Assembly: GCF_943913695.1 (NCBI RefSeq)
Contig: NZ_CALTZE010000141.1
Coordinates: forward strand, 1-8,884
DNA: 8,884 nucleotides
DNA from: an uncultured Marmoricola sp.
GTDB lineage: Bacteria; Actinomycetota; Actinomycetes; Propionibacteriales; Nocardioidaceae
Reading direction: 5' to 3'
The notes under the pieces were generated by a model, which worked only from the letters and a program-made list of their open reading frames with translations, was not told the DNA's origin and did no database searches. The position numbers and the translations under genes are program-made. Within the stretch, counting starts at the first letter, position 1. Each line of letters begins with the position of its first letter. Shown here piece by piece: positions 1 to 5,499 of the stretch.

Positions 1-269
1 GTGCGCGCCTGCACCCCGCCCGCCCCCATCGCACGGAGCCGACCCCGCATCTCGCCGGCCGCGCGGGTGGTGAAGGTGACGGCCAGGACCTGGCGGGGGT
101 CGTAGACACCCGTGGCCACGCCGTAGGCGATCCGGTGCGTCACCGCCCGGGTCTTGCCCGTGCCGGCACCCGCGAGGACCCGGACCGGACCGCGCAGCGC
201 CAGCGCCACCTCGCGCTGCTCGGGGTCGAGGGCCTCGAGGAGGGCGTCGGCGGAGGTCGGGTCGGACAT
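1..269 (-). CDS. uvrD2: ATP-dependent DNA helicase UvrD2, N-terminal part (runs off the left edge)
   Basis: This is the N-terminus of a superfamily 1A (UvrD/PcrA-like) 3'-to-5' DNA helicase of the actinobacterial UvrD2 type. Only 89 complete codons lie in the window; the rest is beyond base 1. Visible parts are the Q-motif (LDPEQ, residues 14-18, Gln18 reading adenine), Walker A GAGTGKTR (34-41) and motif Ia (TFTTRAAGEMRGRL, ending near residue 80). They align closely with what I know of mycobacterial UvrD2, which carries an HRDC domain and a C-terminal zinc-binding region; those cannot be checked here. The ATG at 269-267 is chosen because the spacing to the Q-motif fits the family, and a weak AAGG lies 10 nt upstream (283-280). 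It is divergent from the mycoredoxin gene, as in mycobacteria. The UvrD2 assignment over another UvrD-like protein rests on the motif sequence plus the neighbours. Confidence 0.9.
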   Translation of the reverse strand, partial: MSDPTSADALLEALDPEQREVALALRGPVRVLAGAGTGKTRAVTHRIAYGVATGVYDPRQVLAVTFTTRAAGEMRGRLRAMGAGGVQAR

Positions 270-336
270 CGGGAATGCGCCTTACGGGTGCGAGGGTTGT
301 CGGGAGAGGGCTGCACGTGGTGCGACGGACGCACCG

Positions 337-359
337 AGCCTAGACACGAGGAGCGACAA
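337..359 (-). promoter_or_regulatory. Candidate damage-inducible (RecA-NDp / PafBC-type) promoter of uvrD2
   Basis: Read on the minus strand, this stretch is TTGTCGCTC, then exactly eight bases, then TAGGCT. The published mycobacterial RecA-independent damage promoter is TTGTCRGTG-N8-TANNNT, so the upstream 9-mer matches 7 of 9, the spacing is exact and the -10 hexamer fits fully. The expected transcription start is near 330, giving uvrD2 a leader of about 61 nt. What is seen is the match and its position; activation by a PafBC-like regulator is inferred. Confidence 0.5.
341..353 (+). promoter_or_regulatory. Candidate -10 element and ribosome binding site of the mycoredoxin gene
   Basis: TAGACA (341-346) fits an actinobacterial TANNNT -10 element and shares its TA dinucleotide with the uvrD2 -10 hexamer on the other strand. 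GAGGAG (348-353) is a good Shine-Dalgarno sequence 9 nt before the ATG at 363. The two readings compete: transcription starting about 7 nt after TAGACA would leave most of GAGGAG out of the mRNA. Either the promoter lies further upstream, or translation does not use this Shine-Dalgarno. No convincing -35 box is visible. Confidence 0.35.
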
Positions 360-362
360 CCG

Positions 363-605
363 ATGACCGTGACCATGTACTCCACACCGTGGTGCGGCTA
401 CTGCCACCGCCTCAAGGGTCAGATGGACCGCGAGGGCATCGCCTACGAGGTGGTCGACATCGAGCAGGACCCCTCCGCGGCCGACGTGGTGATGCAGGTC
501 AACAACGGCAACCAGACCGTGCCGACGCTGGTCTACAGCGACGGCTCGGCGCAGACCAATCCCTCCCTCGCGCAGGTCAAGGCCAAGCTCGCCGAGCTCG
601 GCTGA
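363..605 (+). CDS. mrx1: Mycoredoxin (glutaredoxin-like, mycothiol-dependent oxidoreductase)
   Basis: This 80-residue protein has a single thioredoxin-fold glutaredoxin-like domain. The redox motif CGYC is at residues 11-14, preceded by TPW. The TVP segment that places the cis-proline (Pro54) is at 52-54, and an NPS segment near 66-68 belongs to the C-terminal helix region. Mycoredoxin-1 uses mycothiol in place of glutathione to reduce mixed disulfides on cytosolic proteins, including peroxidases and mycothiolated enzymes. The CGYC motif and the position between uvrD2 and nudC match mycobacterial Mrx1 (Rv3198A). The ATG at 363 is chosen over an in-frame upstream extension because GAGGAG lies 9 nt before it and the domain begins at once; the ATG at 375 would trim the first strand. 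It converges on nudC with only 21 bp between stop codons, and I see no clear terminator hairpin there. Confidence 0.92.
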   Translation: MTVTMYSTPWCGYCHRLKGQMDREGIAYEVVDIEQDPSAADVVMQVNNGNQTVPTLVYSDGSAQTNPSLAQVKAKLAELG

Positions 606-626
606 GACTCCCCGAAGCGCCCGGCC

Positions 627-1568
627 TCACCAGCTGCCCGGCAGCGGCTCGCCGTACCACTGCTCGATCAGGGAGCGGGAGATCGAGATGCCGCTCGGCA
701 GCAGCAGCGTGCCGTCGGCGGTCTCGCGGCGCAGGTCGGCGCGCGAGAGCCAGCGCGCGTCCTCGATCTCCGCGCCGTCGACGGTGATGCCGGTGCGGGC
801 GGCGCGGCCGGTGAAGCCGACCATCAGGCTCGCAGGCAGCGGCCAGGGCTGGCTGCCGAAGTAGGCCACCTCGCCCACGACCACGCCGGTCTCCTCGGCG
901 ACCTCGCGACGTACGGCGTCCTCCATGGTCTCGCCGGGCTCGACGAACCCGGCCAGCGTGGAGTAGCGACCGGGGGGCCAGTGCGGGTTGCGGCCGAGCA
1001 GGCAGCGCTCCTCGGGCGACCCGGGCTCGCCGTCGGTGACCAGCATGATGACCGCGGGGTCCGTGCGGGGGAACTGGTCGCGGCCGCAGTCGCGGCAGCG
1101 CAGCACGTGTCCCGCCTGCCGGGCCTCGAGCGAGCCGCCGCAGCGCGGGCAGTGGCGCGTGGCGTAGTGCCACTCGGCCAGGCCGACCGCGTGCATCACC
1201 AGCGGCGCCTCGCTCAGCGCACCGTGCTCGCCCTGCTCGGCCAGGGTCATCACCACGGTGCGCAGCGGCACCCAGTCGGCACGCTCACCGGGTGCGGCCT
1301 CGGGCGGTACGACGACCGCGACGTGCTCGACGCCGTCGCGCTCCCCGAGCAGCAGCCGCAGCCCGTCGGGCGCCTGCGCGGGCGCGACCCACGGCACCTG
1401 GCCGTCGACCAGGCGCAACCGCGAGCCACTGAGCACCAGCACCCGCGTGCGCGGGTCCGACCAGGTGCGCTCCAGCCACTCCTCGTCGCCGCGGAGGTCG
1501 CCATGGCGGTCGTGGGCGTGCTGGGAGAGCGCGACGTGCGGGAGCGTCCGGTCGGGGGTGGATGCCAC
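627..1568 (-). CDS. nudC: NudC: NAD(H) pyrophosphatase / NAD-cap decapping Nudix hydrolase
   Basis: This 313-residue protein is typical for NudC. The enzyme hydrolyses NAD(H) to NMN(H) and AMP in the cytosol, and NudC homologues also remove NAD caps from RNA 5' ends. The order is an N-terminal domain (about 1-130), a zinc ribbon with Cys140, Cys143, Cys158 and Cys161, and then the Nudix domain. The Nudix box GX5EX7REX2EEXG runs from Gly207 to Gly228, with catalytic glutamates Glu222, Glu225 and Glu226. The family signature SQPWPLP follows at 239-245. The frame stays open upstream, but the GTG at 1568-1566 is preferred: it gives a family-normal length, any longer form would run across deoD, and a -10 hexamer ends just before it. 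There is no strong Shine-Dalgarno, only AGGG 8 nt before the start. It is divergent from deoD and convergent with the mycoredoxin gene. Confidence 0.94.
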   Translation of the reverse strand: MASTPDRTLPHVALSQHAHDRHGDLRGDEEWLERTWSDPRTRVLVLSGSRLRLVDGQVPWVAPAQAPDGLRLLLGERDGVEHVAVVVPPEAAPGERADWVPLRTVVMTLAEQGEHGALSEAPLVMHAVGLAEWHYATRHCPRCGGSLEARQAGHVLRCRDCGRDQFPRTDPAVIMLVTDGEPGSPEERCLLGRNPHWPPGRYSTLAGFVEPGETMEDAVRREVAEETGVVVGEVAYFGSQPWPLPASLMVGFTGRAARTGITVDGAEIEDARWLSRADLRRETADGTLLLPSGISISRSLIEQWYGEPLPGSW

Positions 1569-1575
1569 GGGACCG

Positions 1576-1585
1576 ACCCTAGGCT
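1576..1585. promoter_or_regulatory. Overlapping divergent -10 elements shared by nudC and deoD
   Basis: The 24-bp gap between the nudC GTG and the deoD ATG holds a CCTAGG palindrome at 1578-1583. On the plus strand it supplies TAGGCT (1580-1585); on the minus strand it supplies TAGGGT (1581 down to 1576). Both fit TANNNT and share the same TA. Taking the last hexamer base as -7 puts the transcription starts at about 1592 (plus) and 1569 (minus), each one base from its start codon, so both mRNAs would be leaderless. No clear -35 boxes are seen. TAGGGT also contains a weak Shine-Dalgarno-like AGGG for nudC, the main competing reading. Confidence 0.55.
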
Positions 1586-1592
1586 CAGGGCC

Positions 1593-2303
1593 ATGAGCAC
1601 CCACATCGGCGCCGGGCCCGGCGAGATCGCCCCGACCGTGCTGCTGCCCGGCGACCCCCTGCGCGCCCGCTGGATCGCCGAGGAGTTCCTCGACGACGCC
1701 CGGTGCTACAGCGAGGTGCGCGGGATGCTGGGCTTCACCGGCACCTGGCAGGGGCACCCGGTCTCGGTGCAGGGGTCGGGCATGGGCCAGCCGTCGATGT
1801 CGATCTATGTCACCGAGCTCCTCCGGGAGTACGCCGTGCACACGATCGTGCGGGTCGGCTCCTGCGGCGCCCTGACCGAGCGCGTCGGTCTGCGCGACGT
1901 GGTGCTCGCCTCCGGCGCCTGCACCGACTCGGCGATGAACTCGCTGCGCTTCCACGGGCTGCACTACGCGCCGGTGGCCGACTTCGGCCTGCTGCGAGCG
2001 GCGTACGACGCGGCGCAGCGACGCCCCGAGGTCACCACGCACGTCGGGCTGATCCTCTCCGGCGACACCTTCTACAACCCGCGCCCCGAACTGACCGCGC
2101 CGCTGGTCGAGCACGGGGTGCTCGCCGTGGAGATGGAGGCCAGCGCGCTCTACACCCTCGCCGCCGGCCACGGCGCCCGGGCGCTTGCGGTCTGCACCGT
2201 CTCCGACCACGTCGTGACCGGCGAGGAGACCACCGCCCAGGAGCGTCAGGAGACCTTCGCCGACATGGTCGAGATCGCGCTGGAGGCGGCCTTCAGCGCG
2301 TGA
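1593..2303 (+). CDS. deoD: Purine nucleoside phosphorylase, DeoD type
   Basis: This 236-residue member of nucleoside phosphorylase family I closely resembles E. coli DeoD along its whole length. It catalyses reversible phosphorolysis of purine (deoxy)nucleosides to base plus (deoxy)ribose-1-phosphate in the cytosol. Phosphate-binding residues are present: Gly20 and Arg24 in PGDPLR (19-24), Arg43, Arg87 and Ser90 (in RVGSCG). The ribose-binding VEMEA is at 179-183. The catalytic Asp of this type is Asp205 in VSDH, and the adjacent TTAQERQ segment is also conserved. His4 matches the histidine donated to the neighbouring subunit in hexameric enzymes. The ATG at 1593 gives the family-standard N-terminus; there is no usable Shine-Dalgarno, fitting leaderless translation. 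The last 11 bp overlap the end of adnB on the other strand. Base composition resembles the neighbours. Exact nucleoside preference cannot be read from sequence. Confidence 0.93.
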   Translation: MSTHIGAGPGEIAPTVLLPGDPLRARWIAEEFLDDARCYSEVRGMLGFTGTWQGHPVSVQGSGMGQPSMSIYVTELLREYAVHTIVRVGSCGALTERVGLRDVVLASGACTDSAMNSLRFHGLHYAPVADFGLLRAAYDAAQRRPEVTTHVGLILSGDTFYNPRPELTAPLVEHGVLAVEMEASALYTLAAGHGARALAVCTVSDHVVTGEETTAQERQETFADMVEIALEAAFSA

Positions 2304-5300
2304 CCAGCGCCTCCAGCCCGTGCCGGTCGAGCAGGTCGGTGGGCTCGACGGTGCGGCCGCTGCGCACGTGGTGGAAGACCGCGCGCACCTCGTCGACCGC
2401 CACCCCCTGGAGCTCGGCCCAGGCGAGCCGGTAGACCGCGAGCTGCAGCGGGTCGGCCTCGTCTCGATGCCCGGTCTTCCAGTCGACGACCAGCCAGGAC
2501 CCGTCGGGCTCGCGGTAGACCGCGTCGATCCGTCCGCGCACGACCTGGCCGGCCAGCACCAGCGAGAAGGGCGCCTCGGTGGCGTGCGGCGGCCGCTCGC
2601 CGAACTCGCCGGCCTCGAAGCGGGCAGCCAGCGCGGCGAGGTCGGCCTCGTCGTCGATGCCGGCATCGGCGCGGTCGGGCAGCTCGTCGGGGTCGAGCAG
2701 CGACTGCTGGCCGAAGCGCGCCTCCACCCAGGCGTGGAAGCGGGTGCCGAAGCGCGCGGCCCGCGACGGCGGGCGGGGCATCGGCCGCGCGAGCTCGCGC
2801 GCGAACGCCTCGGGGTCCTCGTGCAGCCGCAGCACCGCGGTGGTGGACAGGTGCGACGGCAGCGGCACGTCGACGACGTCGGCGCGCTCGGCGTGGGCCT
2901 CCGCCAGCAGCCGCTCGATGTCGGCGTCCCAGTCGGCGACGACCGACTGCTGCACGACGTCGAGCTCGGGGTCACCGGCGTCAGGGTCGGCCGCGCGCAC
3001 CAGCACAGCGGCGGCCCGCCGCAGCTCGGTCTCGCGACCGGTGCCCGGCAGCGGCCACGGGGCACTGCGGTCGACGGCGTCGTTGGGGTTGGGTGTGCCG
3101 CGCTCGGGCCGGTCGAGCCAGGTCACCGGCTCGCCCCACCCCTCGACCAGCGGGCGCAGTCCGGACTGGTAGGCCGAGGGGCCGTAGGGCGTGGTGCGCG
3201 TGCCCCACAGGTGGGAGGTGACCGAGAGCCGGTGCGCCGCGCGCGTCAGCGCGACGTAGCCCAGGCGGAGCTCCTCCTCGGCACCGTGGTCGCGCACGGA
3301 CTGGCGGTAGGCCTCGACCGCCGCCTTGTCGTGTCCGCCCAGCTGCGGCTGGTCGCGCGCGTCGCCGCGCAGTGGCGCGGGGAGCACGGCGGGTGAGGAG
3401 ATCCACAGCGCGCGCGAGCGGTTGGAGGGGAAGCGGGTCTCGCACACGCCCACGAGGAAGACGGTGTGCCACTCCAGACCCTTGGCGCGGTGGACCGTGA
3501 GCAGCTTGACCGAGTCGGCCAGCGTCGGAACGGCGAGGTCGAGGCCGTTGCCCTGCTCGTCCTCGGCGGTCAGGTAGGCGAGCAGCGCGGGCAGCGTGGT
3601 GTCGCCGTCGACGGACTGGAAGTCGGCCACCGCCTTGAGGAAGAGGTCGAGGTTGTCGCGCCGCGCCGCGGCCGCCGGGCTCACCGCGGAGGCGAGCTCG
3701 ACGTCGGCGCCGGTCACGTCGACGATGCGCCGCACCACGTCGAGGATCGGCTCCCCCACCGAGGTGCGGAGCGCGCGCAGCTCAGCGGCCAGCAGGCCGA
3801 AGCGCTCGCGCGCCTCGCGGGAGTAGGCCGCGTCGCCCGGGTCGCCGAGCGCGTCGGTGAGCGCTGCGGTCTCCGCGGGGTCGATGCCGTCGGCGATGGC
3901 GCTCAGCTCGGCGACGACACCGAGCCCCTCGTCGCGCCGGCTGCGGCGGCCGGCCAGCTCCTCGGCGCGCTCGGCCAGCAGCCGCAGGTCGCGCGGACCG
4001 ATCGCCCAGCGCGGCCCACTGAGCAGCGTGACCAGCGCCGAGCTCGCGGTCACGTCGTGCAGCAGCGTCAGGGTGGCGACCACGTCGGCCACCTCGGGGA
4101 GCCGCAGCAGCCCCGAGAGCCCGACGATCTCGACGGGCACGCCGGCTGCGGTGAGCGTGTCGAAGACGGCCTCCGCGGTGGCGTTGTCGCGGGTGAGGAC
4201 CGCGAGGTCGGACCATGCCACCCCCTCCCCCTCGTGGGTGGCCCTCACCTCCTCGGTGAGCCAGGCCAGCTCGTCCTCGGCGGTCTCGAAGACGCCGGTG
4301 CTCACGCGGCCCGCGGCCTCGCCGGCCGGCTGGAGCGGCGTGACGCTGGGCGTGGCGTCGTAGAGCGGCTGGGCCAGGTGGTTGGCGACCTCGAGGATGC
4401 GTCGGTCGGAGCGCCGGTTGACCGTCAGCGGCAGCACCGGCACCTCGCCGTCGGCGGACGGGAAGGTCTCGCCGAAGCCGAGGATGTTGGAGACGGAGGC
4501 GCCCCGCCAGCCGTAGATCGCCTGGTTGGGGTCACCGACCGCGGTGACGGGGTGGCCCAGGCCGGTCTCGGGCGTGGGGCCGGAGTAGAGCCGGGCGAGC
4601 ATCAGCGCCTGCGCCACCGAGGTGTCCTGGTATTCGTCGAGCAGCACCACGCGGTGGGCGTCGCGCTCGTGCGCCCCGACCTCGGGCTGCTCCTCGGCGA
4701 GCCGGGCGGCCAGCGCGATCTGGTCGGCGAAGTCCATCAGCCCCAGGTCGGCCTTGAGCCGGCGGTAGGCCCGCACCAGCCCCATCAGGTCGCGGCGGCG
4801 GTCGATGGCCGAGATCGCCTTCTGCGGCGGCTCGCGGTAGGTGCTGCGCCCCTTGCCGGCCTCCTCCTCGGCCAGCGCCGCCTCGAAGCCGCGCCGCCAC
4901 TCGGCATCGAGGTCGAGCACCTGCTCGGGTGAGACGAGGTGCTCGCTCATCGCGGAGTCGAGGGCCAGGAGGTTCTGGATCACCGTCGGCGGGTGGTCGG
5001 AGAGCTCGTGCACGTCGCCGGTGTAGCGCTCCACCGCGCGGGCGCCGAGCTGGTAGCGGGAGGCGTCGGTGATCACCCGGGTGTCGGGCTCGTGACCGAT
5101 GCGCAGGCCGTGCTCGTCGAGCAGGTGGGCGGCGTAGGCGTGGTAGGTGACGACCGTCGGCTCGAGCGTGTCCTCGGGGTCCTCCCCCGGGGCCGGTGGC
5201 CGCGCGTCGCCGCCCTCGAGCACCTCGGCGGTGACCAGTGCGTCGCGGATACGGCTGCGCAGCTCGCTCGCGGCCTTGGTGGTGAAGGTCAGCCCCAGCA

Positions 5301-5499
5301 CCTGGTCGGGACGCACCTGGCCGGTGAAGAGGAGGTAGACGACGCGGGCGGCCATCAGCGTGGTCTTGCCCGAGCCCGCGCCCGCGATGACGACCGCGGG
5401 GCTCAGCGGCGCGGAGATCGCGCGCCACTGCTGGGGGCTGACCTCGTAGTCGGCCTTCATCACCGCCCGCAGGTCGGCCGGGCCGTCGATCCTCCTCAC
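2293..5499 (-). CDS. adnB: AdnB: helicase-nuclease subunit of the AdnAB double-strand-break resection complex
   Basis: This 1068-residue protein has an N-terminal UvrD-like motor and a C-terminal RecB-like nuclease. Motor motifs in order: Gln24 (Q-motif), Walker A GAGSGKT (40-46), motif Ia (TFTTKAASEL, 71-80), Walker B DEYQDT (288-293), motif III GDPNQAIYGWRG (322-333), motif V HRAKGLEW (670-677) and motif VI ending in Thr752-Arg753. The nuclease shows His922 (TRFHAW), Asp992 (RIDAVY), DWK at 1006-1008 and Gln1019/Tyr1023 (QxxxY). All metal-binding positions are kept and no cysteine cluster is seen, unlike AdnA. In mycobacteria AdnB is the main motor of the AdnAB heterodimer, which resects DNA ends, the role RecBCD and AddAB play elsewhere. 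The GTG at 5499-5497 is chosen because it overlaps the adnA stop (GTGA) and keeps the family-like GPADL segment; ATG at 5460 is the alternative. Confidence 0.93.
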   Translation of the reverse strand: MRRIDGPADLRAVMKADYEVSPQQWRAISAPLSPAVVIAGAGSGKTTLMAARVVYLLFTGQVRPDQVLGLTFTTKAASELRSRIRDALVTAEVLEGGDARPPAPGEDPEDTLEPTVVTYHAYAAHLLDEHGLRIGHEPDTRVITDASRYQLGARAVERYTGDVHELSDHPPTVIQNLLALDSAMSEHLVSPEQVLDLDAEWRRGFEAALAEEEAGKGRSTYREPPQKAISAIDRRRDLMGLVRAYRRLKADLGLMDFADQIALAARLAEEQPEVGAHERDAHRVVLLDEYQDTSVAQALMLARLYSGPTPETGLGHPVTAVGDPNQAIYGWRGASVSNILGFGETFPSADGEVPVLPLTVNRRSDRRILEVANHLAQPLYDATPSVTPLQPAGEAAGRVSTGVFETAEDELAWLTEEVRATHEGEGVAWSDLAVLTRDNATAEAVFDTLTAAGVPVEIVGLSGLLRLPEVADVVATLTLLHDVTASSALVTLLSGPRWAIGPRDLRLLAERAEELAGRRSRRDEGLGVVAELSAIADGIDPAETAALTDALGDPGDAAYSREARERFGLLAAELRALRTSVGEPILDVVRRIVDVTGADVELASAVSPAAAARRDNLDLFLKAVADFQSVDGDTTLPALLAYLTAEDEQGNGLDLAVPTLADSVKLLTVHRAKGLEWHTVFLVGVCETRFPSNRSRALWISSPAVLPAPLRGDARDQPQLGGHDKAAVEAYRQSVRDHGAEEELRLGYVALTRAAHRLSVTSHLWGTRTTPYGPSAYQSGLRPLVEGWGEPVTWLDRPERGTPNPNDAVDRSAPWPLPGTGRETELRRAAAVLVRAADPDAGDPELDVVQQSVVADWDADIERLLAEAHAERADVVDVPLPSHLSTTAVLRLHEDPEAFARELARPMPRPPSRAARFGTRFHAWVEARFGQQSLLDPDELPDRADAGIDDEADLAALAARFEAGEFGERPPHATEAPFSLVLAGQVVRGRIDAVYREPDGSWLVVDWKTGHRDEADPLQLAVYRLAWAELQGVAVDEVRAVFHHVRSGRTVEPTDLLDRHGLEALVTR
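5492..5499 (-). promoter_or_regulatory. adnA-adnB translational coupling junction (GTGA overlap)
   Basis: On the minus strand the adnB start GTG and the adnA stop TGA share bases as GTGA, followed directly by GGAGG. Such a 4-bp overlap lets a terminating ribosome restart on the next gene and favours equal amounts of the two heterodimer subunits. The strong purine run lies inside and just after the start codon rather than before it, so it cannot act as a normal Shine-Dalgarno for this GTG. Upstream, GGGAG lies about 13 nt before the GTG, which is rather far. Confidence 0.6.

Larger units (their letters stand above)
295..361. repeat. 8-bp inverted repeat in the uvrD2-mrx1 intergenic region
   Basis: GGTTGTCG at 295-302 and CGACAACC at 354-361 are perfect inverted copies with 51 bp between them. 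The right arm is also the TTGTCG part of the candidate uvrD2 damage promoter. The left arm lies inside the predicted uvrD2 leader and has no TANNNT at the matching distance. It may be an operator pair or chance in GC-rich DNA. Confidence 0.3.

Noticed and set aside
135..362. Longer form of the mycoredoxin starting at 135.
   Set aside because: The extra 76 residues are antisense to uvrD2 and the promoter region and have no family resemblance. The ATG at 363 has a Shine-Dalgarno and gives the normal family length.
606..626. Shared terminator between mrx1 and nudC.
   Set aside because: The 21 bp between stops contain no convincing stem-loop or T-run on either strand.
627..3065. A very long open frame on the minus strand (812 codons) running through nudC, across deoD and into adnB.
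   Set aside because: Only the part from the GTG at 1568 encodes a recognisable protein. The rest is out of frame with adnB and antisense to deoD, and stays open because of the high GC content.
3466..4932. Plus-strand open frames of up to 488 codons antisense to adnB and adnA (also 2320-3396 and 5562-6758).
   Set aside because: Their products are low-complexity, rich in Arg/Gly/Val/Ala, with no family motifs. They mirror the codon bias of the real genes on the other strand, which carry full motif sets.
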